Below, one piece after another: positions 13,524 through 25,600 of a stretch of 64,000 nucleotides of DNA (position 1 is the first letter of the stretch; every line of letters begins with the position of its first letter). Source of the DNA: Pelodera strongyloides (Eukaryota; Nematoda; Chromadorea; Rhabditida; Rhabditidae). The DNA lies in NCBI GenBank assembly GCA_036852015.1, contig JAANDG010000080.1, forward strand, positions 186,001-250,000. The letters are read 5' to 3'. The notes under the pieces are model-generated. The model ran no database searches, was not told where the DNA came from, and saw only the letters and a list, made by a program, of their open reading frames with translations. Position numbers and translations under genes: made by a program.

Positions 13524-13992
13524 CCAAAGATAAAAATAAATTCCACAGAGAATAGTTGTAACTGGCATATCATCAAAGAAAATTTATTCACACAAGCAGC
13601 TAACAATTTTGTAATTTAGGATAATTTAGATCCGCGCAGAGCAGAGAAAACTAGCCGAAATAGCTAAAGAATGCTCCCAATTGAGGCAGGTTGTCACTGA
13701 AAGAGAGGCCGATACACAGTACGAGGAGATAAAGGAGGAGGTGATATTACTTTCATAACTTTTTGTGGAAATGAAGAAAGTTTTTCAAATGTGGGCATTC
13801 ACGTTACGCTCGAAGTGCTTCATCTTGACAAAACCCCCTAACGAAAATTGTGTTGCGAATTTGTTTTGCGTTGTGGTTTTATAGGCACCACGCATCCAGC
13901 TTTATTTACTGAGGAATCATTTTGATTTTCAGGTTTTACGCTTGCGTGAAACGTACAACGAGTGGTTGAAGACGAATGCGACCAAGAAGTAA
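7284..13992 (+). CDS. ift-74: Intraflagellar transport protein IFT74 (17 exons, 617 aa)
   Basis: Core subunit of IFT-B, which pairs with IFT81 and helps move tubulin in cilia; in nematodes this means ciliated sensory neurons. Exons read: 7284-7368, 7592-7678, 8104-8156, 8282-8399, 8579-8723, 8971-9112, 9370-9489, 10138-10294, 10520-10670, 10832-10911, 11416-11579, 11718-11808, 12278-12363, 12565-12642, 12871-12996, 13630-13740, 13933-13992 (1,854 nt, all phases consistent). Residues 1-115 are basic and Ser/Pro/Arg-rich and include RPVTQQGLSG (95-104), almost the vertebrate IFT74 sequence. DKSYFMGLMR starts the coiled-coil body, and EIRELQGKLADLNMVVDK is a second strong match. The rest is heptad-rich. 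Length matches vertebrate IFT74 (about 600). Exons 1-2 are set by frame: the alternative donor at 7383 leads to a stop. AATAAA overlaps the stop region at 13991. Confidence 0.93.
7735..7905. repeat. GC-rich palindromic repeat in ift-74 intron 2
   Basis: The stretch is dense in GCGCG, GCGGGTAG and CCGCAT words and bounded by CCACTAG and TAGTGGTCTAG. It looks like a degenerate fold-back element. Similar GC-rich composition recurs at 27,410-27,620. Confidence 0.4.
9664..9746 (-). pseudogene. tRNA-like relic in ift-74 intron 7
   Basis: Read on the minus strand, TAGCTCAACAGG gives an A-box and GGGTTCGAATCTC a B-box. The acceptor and anticodon stems have mismatches and the spacing is long. Probably a tRNA pseudogene or SINE head, antisense to ift-74. 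Confidence 0.45.
10936..11345. mobile_element. 410-bp fold-back MITE, TTAA flanks (copy 2)
   Basis: Same family and length as 6129-6538, with TTAA at 10932-10935 and 11346-11349. It sits in ift-74 intron 10. Divergence from copy 1 is mostly single-base. Confidence 0.75.
11994..12113. mobile_element. Short hairpin MITE (GAGGCC-ATATTCACCA family)
   Basis: The ends GAGGCCATATTCACCACT and its imperfect inverse near 12095-12113 enclose CCCCAG/CCCGAGGG words. The termini resemble those of the 1.1-kb element at 16058-17177, so this may be a short derivative. It lies in ift-74 intron 12. Confidence 0.5.
13493..13520. repeat. (AT)n microsatellite
   Basis: About 14 uninterrupted AT dinucleotides in the intron before ift-74 exon 16. 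Confidence 0.9.
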
Positions 13993-15354
13993 ATAAAGTT
14001 TCTATTTGTATAGATCAAAAATAATTTGATCTCATATCATATTCACTATGTTTTTAAATTCATTCATGTACATTTATAATAAAAGTTTCCCCTAAATTGT
14101 TTCACATGCATAATTTTTCTGCTAGTGTCAGCAGTAGACATGAGACAAATTGTGTTTTCAAGTATTTTTGGTAAAGCAATTCAGACATACATATAATATG
14201 TTATTCGAAGGTAATTAGGGTAATTACCCTCCTATTGAGTGATGTCGCTTTTTAGTGGGCGTAGGGTCACACTTTCACCGTTCCACGACCTCAATAAGAC
14301 AGTTTTAAAGGGTCAGGCTAACGGGAAAATGTTATTTTTGTTTCATTGCGATGGTGTTAGCTTACTTTAACCTATTTACGTTTCTCCCCTGCGTATTCTT
14401 ACTTAATTGTCACGGTGTGCCATGTACTGTAGTATGCTTTATGCCTAGAGGGTATTCACGTTACGATATTGTAGCATGTTAGCGATGTAAAGTTAGACGT
14501 GAGACTTAGGGGTTTAGTGGCATTTAGGCAAAGTGATAAACTGGTAAGATTGACAGTCTCAGGTGAGCGACTGGTAAGGCAGACATAGACGAATACCACC
14601 CATTACCAGACTAATTATTCACAGCGGGGAGCTGTTCCACTATTGTATTGCAGAACCACCAAAGTAACCATGTTGCAATTTTGTTCTGTTTTGAATACTG
14701 CTACCGGCGCTTTGAAACTCAGTGACTAACGTTTGGTACAAATGGTCCTAATGGTACTAATCATCCCAATGCGATATGTTTGTATATTTGTAGTCAATTG
14801 CATCCCGTCATGAACATCATAAACCCTATAACCGTCAGGAAGCGCATACACTCGAATATTTCATTTTTATTAGATTTTTATTGGGTTTTCTTTTAAATAC
14901 TTCAAAACACTAATTTTTGAAACTTTGTTTCCTTTCTCCTAATGATATTAGTGTATATATATCCATCAAAGCAAGCTTTCAAACATCTATCCTCGGTTCC
15001 AAATATAAGAGAATGTTGTTTGTAACTTGTTGTGGTTGTGGTTCTCCCTAATGCAAATGTTAATGTGTTGTTGAACAAGTATACAAGTCACCCTCCGGTA
15101 CCTGAGCGTTAAGGTAATGTTATATCCGCCCTCTTTACTCAGTTAGTATATAAGGGTCTAGGAAGTAAAGTTCCTTGGTTAGGTCCACCAGCTTCGTGCA
15201 GTAAATCCTATCGTACAGTCTATATTTTGGATAATTGCTATAACCATCTCCTTGAACATACATTTGCTCCGATTTCTTTTAGGAAATTGTTTAGTCTTCT
15301 CAATTAAACCCCTGATTGAGCAGATTTACTATTTGGCTAATTAATCTATTAATC
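13993..15354. other. Spacer between ift-74 and the first collagen gene
   Basis: No coding region is recognised. A fragment matching the 5' end of the 410-bp MITE family (TTAAAGGGTCAGGC) starts near 14,304. The rest is AT-rich spacer and presumably holds the collagen promoter. Confidence 0.4.
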
Positions 15355-15435
15355 CTTTGTGTTACACTCCGAGCCGGAATCGAAACCAAGCCCCTGGATT
15401 GCTGGTCCACTACGCTACCCAGTACACCACCAAAG
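15355..15435 (-). pseudogene. tRNA-like relic upstream of collagen gene
   Basis: The minus strand reads GGGTAGCGTAGTGG (A-box-like), a four-base-pair stem TGGA/TCCA around a seven-base loop, then GGTTTCGATTCC (B-box with one extra T). The acceptor stem is not convincing. It lies just upstream of the collagen start codon. Confidence 0.4.
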
Positions 15436-15457
15436 TCTAATAAAATGTTCATTCCAG

Positions 15458-18333
15458 ATGCGAGATTCGGAGTTGGATCCGAAATATGCATTAGCTGAGG
15501 CGGAGACATTGAAGAAGCTCGCATTTTTTGGGATTGCAATTAGGTATGTGAGAAGGAAATATAATATAGGCTAGTAAAAAAATCGGACGCTCATATGAGC
15601 AAAGAAAAAAAAGAAAACTCACTTGTTTTAGCCTCGTACTTATATGCGTACTTCTGCTAATTATTACAGTACATCATTGTCCTAGTAAATATATTGTATA
15701 TGCTAATTATTACAGTACCGTGGCAACACTGACTGCAATTGTCGCCGTGCCAATGATGTATAATTACATGCAACACGTGCAATCATCACTTGAAAATGAA
15801 GTCGATTTCTGTAAGCATCGAACTGAAGGACTCTGGGAAGAGTATTCCCGGGTGAGGATTTCTTAACAAACATTATACAAATGTATGTAGAATGTTTGTA
15901 AGGTGTAATGTTACGCTCACAAGCTCGCTAAAGCCAAATTACAGTATTTTACACCCGGCAGACATTGTGTAAGCACAACTCTCTTAGACACAATTCAGAT
16001 AACTGATGGGACAATGATAACATTAAAGCAACATTCTATACAACACCAACTTGTTCTGAGGCCGTATTCACCACTACATTTACCCGGATAAAATCGTTTC
16101 CCGGGAAAGTATTTTACCCAAAATGACCATTTTTACCTTTTCCCGGAATTCACCACTTTTTCCCTTTTCCCAAAAAGCGAGCTGGGAAACGGAAAATTTT
16201 ACCCGAGCTTGGCACGGGTAAACCAGAAATTACCCAAGTGTTGTGGTATATTTTTCGTCGAAAACATTTATTTAAACATTATTTCTGTGTTTTATTTGAA
16301 TGTTTGACAATAATAACTATCTATTTCTTTAAGCAGCACAAAAAATTAAGATATTTACGTTAGTTTTTTTCTATTCTCTTCCATTATAACGATAAGAAAA
16401 TATTGTAAGGGATATCTACTATATTAATACATGTTAGAAGGCAAATAATGCGACTTGAGCATTCGACAGACTTCCGAAGAGCTTGTCGTACTATGAAAAT
16501 GCACGCGTCCGGCATATATTCTACCCTAAACAAATGGTCTGAGTGTGCTATGGATGGAGTCAATGGACTATTACATTTTTCTCAAATCATTGCAAAGGAA
16601 GATATAGCTTAGGAAGTCTTGTATAAAAAATATAATAGACGTCCCCCATCTCCATAAAAAGGTTTTGCGGCGAGTACTACCAACACCATCCGTTGTGGTC
16701 TAGTGGTTAGGATTTGTGGCTCTCACCCACAAGGCCGGGGTTCGATTCCCCGCAACGGAAGCCTGTTTTTGCCCTTTATCTTACCGGGAGAATGTCTTTA
16801 CAACCTATCTGTACAACCTTATTAGCAATTTTTCGTTGGGTATTGTCCTTAAATCTCATCTAACGGAAATTGTGTTGATCCGAACTCTAACTATATATTA
16901 ATAATTATTGAGCGTGCTTATATTAAGCAACGAAAATATACAAAATTATTATTACAATGAAAATTAAGCATAAACATATAAAATAATCATATTTTCCTTG
17001 AATTTCCCCTTGGGTAAAATTCCCCGTTTCCCAAATGGAGTGTGAATTCGGGGAGGGATAAAAAGTTTTCCGGAAAGGGCAAAAATATTTCCCGGGAAGG
17101 ATTTTCGTTAGGAAATTGTCCCTGGGGAATTTGTTTTCCCGGGGAATTTTTTCCGTAAGAATGGTGAATACGGCCTCTGAAACCTATATCTTTACCCCTC
17201 ATTTATCCATTGTGACTAGAGACTGATATCTTTTTTTTTGCATTTACACATTATTTACACATTAAAGGGATCGGCTCACCTTAAATTGTGTCTGTGTTGG
17301 GACAATTAACACCTGCCTTGTTTGTATGGGACAATTAACACTTTTTCATTTCGGGCCGATCGATCCACCACTTTATCACCTAATATCTTCGTGAGTATTG
17401 AAATATAACACTACTTTTTGTATTCCAAATTTTTATTATCCCTTATAGAAAATAAAGAAACAGAAAAAACAGACACGATTTGAGGTGAGCTGATCCCTTT
17501 AAGAAGTTAGCCAAGAAAATACACGGAATATATGTAAATTTTTAGCCAAGTAAAAATAACGTTACTGATGATTTCTAATTTAGTTCGAACAAATCAAGGG
17601 CGCTGCTGGTCGTCTGAAGCGTGACGCAATCCAGCGTAACGTACGTCCGGGAGGTAGACGTCGCCCAGCAGCACGGGGAGCTGCTTCCTACACCCAAGGA
17701 TTAGACCAAGCTGTCTTTGGTGGGACCTCATCTCAATCTGGTTCTTGCTGTTCTTGCGGAATCGGGCCAGCCGGCCCTCCCGGGCAACCTGGAGCAGATG
17801 GAAACCCGGGTCTAGATGGATCGCCCGGGAACGATGGCCAACCAGGTCAAGATGCAGCACCCGACGCCCTACCAACGGAAGCTGATTTTTGCTTCGACTG
17901 TCCTGCAGGCCCACCAGGACCCCCAGGGAATCCCGGACCTCCTGGAAGTCCCGGTAATCCAGGACCACCGGGACTATCTCCGCCTCCTGCCCAGCCTGGC
18001 CCTCCCGGGCCTCCAGGACCAGTTGGACCACCCGGACAGGATGGCGAACCTGGTCGGCCAGGTTCCCCGGGTGCACCTGGGCAGATTATTGAAGTACCGG
18101 GAACGCCAGGTCCTCCTGGACCTCCTGGCCCACTTGGTCCACCAGGACCGCCCGGTCAGCCTGGAGCCCCAGGAACAAGCCAGCCAGGTCCACCTGGGCC
18201 TCCAGGAGACCCTGGGCGCGATGGGGCACCTGGAAACCCCGGATCCCCTGGAGCGCCTGGTGAGTCTGGAGCTCCCGGTAACCCAGGAGGATGTGACCAC
18301 TGCCCACCACCTCGAACAGCTCCAGGATACTAA
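15458..18333 (+). CDS. Cuticle collagen (3 exons, 323 aa)
   Basis: Secreted structural protein of the nematode cuticle. Exons 15458-15543, 15716-15851, 17584-18333 (972 nt). The Col_cuticle_N domain has a hydrophobic segment around residues 20-45 ([20 protein letters not shown]) acting as signal anchor, then a subtilisin-type cleavage site R84-L-K-R87. Three Gly-X-Y blocks are separated by Cys clusters: CCSCG, CFDCP, and the terminal [13 protein letters not shown]. The ATG directly follows TTCCAG, so a trans-spliced message would have almost no other leader. Intron 2 (1.7 kb) holds a 1.1-kb inverted-repeat element with a tRNA gene and a TTAA-flanked MITE. Poly(A) signal AATAAA near 18,375. 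The Gly-X-Y part differs clearly from the collagen pair downstream. Confidence 0.94.
16058..17177. mobile_element. 1.1-kb terminal-inverted-repeat element carrying a tRNA gene
   Basis: The left end starts GAGGCCGTATTCACCA and the right end is its exact inverse. Inverted similarity continues for roughly 200 bp as CCCGGGAAA/TTTCCCGGG-rich sequence. There is no transposase ORF and no clear target duplication. The interior holds an intact tRNA-Glu gene. Transposition class unknown. Confidence 0.65.
16689..16760 (+). tRNA. tRNA-Glu (CTC)
   Basis: 72 nt. The acceptor stem TCCGTTG/CAACGGA is perfect with discriminator A. The anticodon stem TGTGG/CCACA closes loop CTCTCAC with anticodon CTC, and the T arm CGGGG-TTCGATT-CCCCG is perfect. 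T5 at 16766-16770 gives a Pol III terminator. It looks functional, lies in the sense direction inside collagen intron 2, and is enclosed by the inverted-repeat element. Confidence 0.93.
17266..17498. mobile_element. 233-bp MITE, TTAA flanks, AGGGATCGGCTC termini
   Basis: TTAA at 17262-17265 and 17499-17502. The arms read AGGGATCGGCTCACCT and its imperfect inverse, and continue into ACAGACAC-like words. It is a third family with AGG-type ends and TTAA flanks in this window. Confidence 0.65.
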
Positions 18334-21300
18334 ACAGCATAGTTGTTGAAGACTTCAAATGTCCCGCTTGCCCAATAAAAAGCTTACTTGAACTTGTTTT
18401 TCTTAATTTCGTTTCATGCTTTTAAGTTATAATTCTCAAAAGTATTTTGTTGTTGTTCACAATTACCAATGCATAACACCGCTGATATAAGAATATAGTT
18501 TACCTTACGTCTGGAGGCGCAGACATTAAAGCAGCGTACTTAGTCCCCAAAATATAATAAATGTATTCGCATAGTTGGTGGATTTGCTGCGTGCGTCTTA
18601 CTATTATTATTAGTAAGTCTTACTGTATGCATACTATTCCATCACGTAGTACACTATGTTTCGATGCATCATTTACCTTTACCATCGGTGTGGTTTATGT
18701 GCTTCCAGTCGCCATACAGGAAATGAGTGCACCTAAAATTGAAGATTTCGTCATATTTCCTGAAAGCTACAAGCAAAATGTCACGGTTCTTTTTACCTAT
18801 TTACCCTGTCCGAGCCCAAATAGTCCGGTCTATTTTCGTGTTCGTCCCCCGAGTGTTTTGACCTTTTATTTCACGGCTAATCATTCATTTTGTCTAGCGC
18901 GGCAGATCATTTTCATATACACTTTTTTCGATTGGGTTTTGTGCACTTTTCTAAAGAGGCTGGTTTTGCGAGAGCAACGCGTCGCGCTATTCCGAACGAA
19001 GTAGTCCGTGAGCGCGGAAATTTTCGGGTTTTGCGTATCATCATACTGTACTGATGATTATAGGATGCGCTCAGCAGGCTTGGGAATCTAAGCCTAAGCC
19101 TAAGCTTTTTTATGGTAGTCAATGGGCTTAACTTATGATAAATACGGTCTTTGAAACGAAATAGCGGCCGGTTTTTGAAACAAATCGAGTACACCAGCAT
19201 AAATTTGAATAAAAAATCGAGCTAAATTCGAGCATATTAGCATAAATTCGTAAGAATTTATTTCTCCTTTTTAATACGGTCTTTGAAACGAAATGGCGGC
19301 CGGTTTTTGAAACAAATCGAGTACACCAGCATAAATTTGAATAAAAATCGAGCTAAATTCGAGCATATTAGCATAAATTCGTAAGAATTTATTTCTGCAC
19401 GATGCGTTTCAAAAACCGACCGATATTTCGCTTTAAAAGATATAAACTTATACCTTAGGCATAGATTTATGCCTATGCCTCTGGTCAAGTTCAACAAAAA
19501 AAACCTGTTTTTTCAATTGTCGATTTCGATGTTCAATCGTACGAGTAGCTTATTATGGGCAAGTGCGTACGCATATAAGGCTACAGTTGGTTTATTCTTT
19601 AGGGTTAAGTTGCAGATGTATTCATCAGTCAGTAAATTTATTCTTTGTTTGGTGCATGACCTACAGAAAACTGCGCGTACCTTGACTCCATAAATCGCAA
19701 CCAACTAAAATTTATTTTGGTTTTGTTTTCAGTGTTTCCAAAATTTGGTGTTGATTCACCAAGCACTTTTTTGTATGATATGGATCTAACAATCGAAAGC
19801 AGTTTTTCAATTTCAAGTAAAAAAAGGCTAGACGGTGAGCCGGTTTTTCTCTCGCTCCCATTTCCCTTTCGATAGAAGAAATAGCGGCTAGCGTTTACGT
19901 AACAGCTAATGCCCTTTCAATTAGCTGTTGAGATAATTGGTGGCAATTAACGCTCTATGGTATGGATATGACGTGACTTCATAAAAGTAAAAAATAATGA
20001 TGATACTGCTCTCATCAGTACACTTTTTTGAATTTTATAGGCAACTACCTGGCTATGTACAGTATGCAAGCGATCTAATTCATGGTCTAGTAAAAAGCAG
20101 CCGACTAAAACACAAGCCTAACAAATGTGTAAGGATAAGTATAAGCCAAGTCTTGCCGCCTAATGGGAATGAATCTTAGCAAAAAAACTTTAGAGTGGTG
20201 CTACAGCTGGTTTTTGCGTCTAATTATATTAATTTGCATACAAACTATGGAAATGTCATCGCCGAACATTTCAAAAGCCTGCCGTTATATCGCTTCACAC
20301 AATTGCCAGTGTTTTGCCAATTCGCACAATTGCCAGTGTTTAAAAGTCGATTCGAATCAACAATTTCTTCTCTCTCTATCTAGATAGAGCTGTCGGGTTT
20401 ATGCATATATAAGTCACTGATAGGCGCCTCCCGTCGTGGCAGTAAAAAGCTCTGATTTATAGCCTTGACGAATTATCAATGACAAAGCGTTTACTTGTAC
20501 ACGTCATAAGGGTACTGAAACAAAAAGACACTACAAAGTTATGTGGCTATGAAGAAGTAATACGAACGAGTAAAAACCCAGATCCCGCAAAGTAAAGCTG
20601 TACTTTTTTCTCGGCTTTCTGGTTTAGAATCCATTATGAAGTCTTTGAATCCACACCGAAACTGCTAGAGATCACAAGGAAAAGGCCTCACGCACGTCAC
20701 CACTAATCACTACCATCCTCTTTTTGTTTCTGATTCGTCTTTTTAATGAAAACGGGAAAAGAAGAGTCTATATCAAAAGCGATATAAATCTTCCTTGTTG
20801 GCATATCATTTTATCAATACAATACGAATCGATAGAGTAATAGCTGACACAATCGCCGCGTAATATCATGGCTCATGGCACACTCTAAACATACAATAGC
20901 TGCAGTAAACATACTCCTGCAGCAAAACCGGCTCCATGCCACTTATAATTCAAAAAGAAATATTACCGCTAAAATAATTAAACCCCCATTCAATGTTTTC
21001 ATTGAATTGTTACCATACTCAATTACAGGAAGTAGTATTGGGACGAAGTGAGAAAATATACTTATTTCATTGTTATTTTACTATTAATAGTCGACCATTT
21101 GTCAATTTCTAGCTGAGAGACAGATTACTCAAGCAGACATGTTTTTAAGAAAATTCTTGTCATATCAGAGTGAAAATCTAGCAGGATGTTTGCTTTTCTT
21201 TCGCCACTTTTTTTGTGGAAATTTTGCAGGATATACACATTTCTCTCCTACTTTTTTAAAGTAAAACATAGTCCAGACAGTGTTGTCCTGCTGCTCAAAA

Positions 21301-21778
21301 TCTATGTGCGAAATCTCGAACGCGATCGTGTACGTAGTGAAAAAGCGCTATAGGAGAAGACACCTGACTAAAAATACTTCTTTGGGTCGGTAAGCTAGAT
21401 TATAATCAACAAAGTTAGGCTGCCCAAATAGAAAAAAGTTGTTTTCCAAAAGTATGATGGACGCTATGTTCCCGTGTATGCAAATAACTGCACGAACTGC
21501 GAACTGCCTAATTATATTTATTTGCGTGAACCACCCAGGAAAGCAGTGCCCAGCATACGTTTCAGGTACCGGCTGTTGTACCGCTTTAAAGAAGTGTCTG
21601 AGAACTAGCAACTGAACACAAAAAAATGTCCGAACACAAAAAAAACAACTGAACACAAAAAAAAGTATTGATCAACCAATATTCACAACTAGCCATCTTT
21701 GCAAGAGAAACCATGAAAGAACAGTTCAGCGAAAAATCGATTTTATTACATGAAGTTTGTATTCTACTTTGGATACGT
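18334..21778. other. Long spacer between collagen genes
   Basis: I recognise no gene. Short open frames here (for example 18,561-19,004) show no motif and lie in repeat-bearing sequence. Contains the duplicated element at 19,141-19,435. Confidence 0.4.
19141..19435. repeat. Inverted-repeat element with internal tandem duplication
   Basis: A segment of about 125 bp starting ATACGGTCTTTGAAACG is present twice in a row (from 19,142 and 19,275). Each starts with GCGGCCGGTTTTTGAAAC, and the block ends with the inverse, GTTTCAAAAACCGACCG. A diverged relative lies at about 1,040-1,205 in the deacetylase gene. Confidence 0.6.
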
Positions 21779-22633
21779 TTAATATCCAGGTGCGGTACGA
21801 GGGGGAGGGCAGTGGTCGCAAGATCCCTTGGATCCGTCGTTTCCAGATGGTCCAGGCTCTCCAGGGCCTCCGGGGTTTCCAGGGGCACCGTCCTCTCCGG
21901 CATCTCCCTGAGGTCCGGGCTGTCCGTCTCCTCCAGCGTTTCCAGGTTGTCCGTCAGGTCCGGGAGGTCCCTGAGGTCCGGGCTCTCCAGGCTGTCCGGG
22001 AGGTCCAGGGGGAGAGGGAACGGTGCGAACCTGTCCAGGTGCTCCAGGGTTTCCAGGGGCTCCATCGTTTCCGGGGTTTCCAGGGGGTCCGGCAGGTCCA
22101 GGAGGTCCAGCGGTTCCAGGGCGTCCAGCGGGTCCAGCATCTCCAGGGGCTCCAGGGTTTCCATTGGGTCCCTTAGGTCCAGGTGCTCCAGAAGGTCCAG
22201 GAGGTCCAGCAGGGCAGTCGAAGCAGAAGTCAGCGGCGGTGGGTCTCTGGCTGCCATCGGTGGCATCAGGTCCTGGGGATCCTGGGCTTCCTGGGCGTCC
22301 ATCGTTTCCGGGGGCTCCGTCCTGTCCAGGTGCTCCGGGAGGTCCAGAGACTCCAACTCCGCAAGAGCAGCACTCAAATGTCTGCCTCTTGGCGCGTTCC
22401 TTCTCGCTCGAGCGGAAGTTCTCAAGCTTTGTGTACTCGCTGCGCAGGGTCTCGGCGCGTGTGCGGCAGAAGGAGATCTCGTCCTGGAGGGTGGACTGGA
22501 CGTTTTGCATGTACATGCACAACATCGGCACGGCCACGATGGCGGTCAGGGTGGCGACGGTGGAGACGGCCACTCCGAAGAAGGCGAACTTCTTCACCGA
22601 CTCTGCTTCCACTAGTTTCCGCTTGTCCTCCAT
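21779..22633 (-). CDS. Cuticle collagen, single exon (284 aa)
   Basis: Cuticle structural collagen with an uninterrupted reading frame. Residues 13-45 form the Col_cuticle_N hydrophobic segment ([16 protein letters not shown]). R80-A-K-R83 is the proprotein cleavage site. C88, C89, C91 (CCSCG), CFDCP and terminal [13 protein letters not shown] flank the Gly-X-Y blocks. The start is the only ATG ahead of the domain; in the minus direction AATTGCAG lies just upstream, fitting trans-splicing. It is the divergent partner of 25860-26901, which has an intron after the codon matching K69 here. Confidence 0.95.
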   Translation of the reverse strand: MEDKRKLVEAESVKKFAFFGVAVSTVATLTAIVAVPMLCMYMQNVQSTLQDEISFCRTRAETLRSEYTKLENFRSSEKERAKRQTFECCSCGVGVSGPPGAPGQDGAPGNDGRPGSPGSPGPDATDGSQRPTAADFCFDCPAGPPGPSGAPGPKGPNGNPGAPGDAGPAGRPGTAGPPGPAGPPGNPGNDGAPGNPGAPGQVRTVPSPPGPPGQPGEPGPQGPPGPDGQPGNAGGDGQPGPQGDAGEDGAPGNPGGPGEPGPSGNDGSKGSCDHCPPPRTAPGY

Positions 22634-25600
22634 TGCACCTGCAATTATGCTAATTGAGTTTTTAATTATTTTCTAGACGTTCATAAGAGAAGAAAAACGC
22701 AAATCGATACCCTAAAATGTAAAGTACTGTATAAAATAAAGAAAAAAAACCTAAATCGTGAATAGCTATTAAGAATTGCGGTAAATCACAACTAGTAAGG
22801 AAAGAGAGTAATTCTAGTTCAGTGTCTATCTATAACAGTGTATTGTAAGATTGCTGTAAGAAGAGTAGGCTGAGTGAAACTTGATGCTAAACTACCGGCC
22901 GCGGTTGCTTATATACTGTTTATCGAGGGTGTTGGTCAGTGCAAAAAAAAAGTGACTTATAGATACGGAATCAGTTTTGGAGGTCGTCTTTACTCTCAAA
23001 CTCTCTTATCACAAACCAATTAAACAGTTCTCGGTTTCATTTTCGTAAAGAAGGAAGCGCTCACAAGGTCAAAGGCAACTCTAGCTGCAGAGGGAGAGTT
23101 TTGAAAGATTAATGAGCTACCGCCGAACTGTCCACTACGCTAGGAATGCTAGGACAAGAGTTGATAGTGACCATTTAAGTGGACGATACAAATCAATCAA
23201 TAAATTAATTAATAATAACACTAAACAACTACTACAATGATTAGGTGTAGGTGAATTACAGTCAAGCAGAGATAGCCCAACGAAATTCATTTGGATAGTT
23301 CGTAAGAGTTAATTGTATTTCTCGCAAGTAACAGAGTAATATTTATTGGGTCTAAAAGTCTATTGTCATCTCTCTCTACCTATAACCCTCATATCGCGGA
23401 GCACTATGCTGTTATGCCGCTGTGGCGCAACATGATTTGCTGCGGTGCAGCCACATTGCTGCCAATGCGCTAGGAATGTCGGAGCTAACTTGCCATCCCT
23501 CAACCACCCCAATGTTTCTTTTTAAATGCTCGTCGACGAACAAACACCAAGTTCGCTGCCCTTTCGATTTTGTACTTTCCTTTTGCGTTGGGATCAATCT
23601 TCGATCCTCTACCCGTAACAAAAAAATGCTGACAAAACGCGGAATTTGGAAACTGCCGTTGGGTTTCGAAGCCCGGGAACCTGTTTGTTATGGCATTCAT
23701 ACGAAAACAACCACTGATACTTGGTATTTCTGGCTTTCTGAAGGCTAAGGTATTACGGTATTGCCTTACACTCCATAACCACAGCCATCCATACGATAAT
23801 AAAGTATTATTTAAGAATTTTAGCCTTGGTGTACCGTAGACCTGTCAGTTTCGGAGCATTACAGTAATCTACACAGTAATGAAGCCTGGTGACCAATCAA
23901 TAACTCTATGCAAGATACAAGTTGCTACACGCCAACATAAGTCTTTTCATTCTTTCTTGTGCTAAAAAAAAGAAAAAAATATATTTTCGCTTTGCCATCG
24001 CAAATGAAAAAGAACGAGTTCGGCAAAATGGCCTTGAATTTTTTAGTAGTCTTAACTGATAGTGGAATTCTGAGGGATAACTTTCTTGATAAAAAAAAGC
24101 CAACGAAATCTTTTGAGCAGCGAGAGAAGAAAGAGATGGAGAGACAGAGAGGTGATAGGGATAGGGAGAGAATGACATGATTAGACAGAGAGGCAAGTGA
24201 AATGAGTATTCGCGAGAGTTAATATGAAAACATGAAGGCAGAAAACAAGAAGAAAAATAAGTTAGCGCCTCTAAACAGCTTCCATAAATCCATAATAAGT
24301 ATCCATAGATCCAATACATTAAGCTAAGGGCATTAATGAAGCTCTTTATTTTCGACAGCATAAGAAACAAGTACAAAAAAGTATGTCGTATGGCCGCGAA
24401 AATCGACATTTGTAAGCAATGAACATATCTCTTGTATTATTGTTTTTTACTAAACGATGAAATTTAGCTACTGAATCATTTACATAACAGCAAGAACATA
24501 TCTCTTGAGAGAAAAACTATTTTCTGTGGGTCTGGTTACTGTAGTCAGGTTCAGGTTGTTGTATATGTCCTGCCAGACGGGCACATTTGCGCTGCGCTGC
24601 CAGTGACTACAAATATTCAGCGAAACCTTTGTTCGCGGCGACGTTTTCGCACACATACGGTAAGCGCCGCAACGTGCCGTATTCATACGTTGTGAAACAG
24701 CAGGAAGAATGTGACAATCACGAAGCCATAGAAATATGAAAGTGTGGAAAACATGCTAATTGTAGAAAAACGGTCGAATGCACCTCGAGAACCTGCTATC
24801 CAAATGCAGTCACCATCCGAGTTGTCCTCAAAATATGGGAGGGGTGCGCTTTGCTTCTTACTCACGAGCATGTATACCAGTCTATCTCTAGCTTACTCCA
24901 AAATCAGCTAACCATAAGGAAAATGCCTATTATAAATTATAAGTCGAAGCAGACGACGTATTTTCATATTTGCCTTTCCCGATCATTCTCTAGCTCATTA
25001 TTAGAGAAATCCCGCGTATTGCCCAATTTTTCGCGCAAACTCCCCCAAGCACATTAAGCCCCCGTTTAAGCTTAATTGCGTTAATTTACGTTGATTAGTG
25101 CACTTTGGAAAGTGATTAGCAAAGTTATCACAATGGCAATCCACGCAAGGCCTTTGCTTGAACGTGAACAAGCTAGGTGCGCCTCCCCTCCCTCAGGACA
25201 AGGGGTGGGGGCGCTGGTAGCTTTTTAAGTTTCCTAATAAGTCCGCTTGCGGGCCTCCGACTACTTAAGCCGGGGTGCGCGCTCGGATAGCCACATCAGT
25301 GCAGCGCCTGCACTTTTTCTCATTAGACAAACGAGCAAAGCACTTTTTGTCAGCAAAAATCAAGCCGAGCTCCCGGTTATCTGGTAGCAATCAAGCTCCC
25401 TTTTTCATTTAGTTTCTGAGATCGAACCTGCTTTTCCTTATCATATTCTTTTGCTCAAATCAAAGACTCTCGTAGAATTAAGGATTTCGTTCTGAAATTT
25501 TAGTTAACTTTTCATGGTGATTTATGGTTGGGTCTAATTACATATGATTCTGGGATTTCTAACATAGATTAAGTCTTTGATTCATACCATTGCCGTTGCA

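Noticed and set aside
18561..19004. 147-codon open frame on the plus strand
   Set aside because: No motif, unusual composition, partly overlapping repeat-like sequence, no splice or promoter context.
21668..22615. Long open frames opposite the minus-strand collagen
   Set aside because: Shadows of the GC-rich Gly-X-Y coding strand; the collagen frame explains the region.
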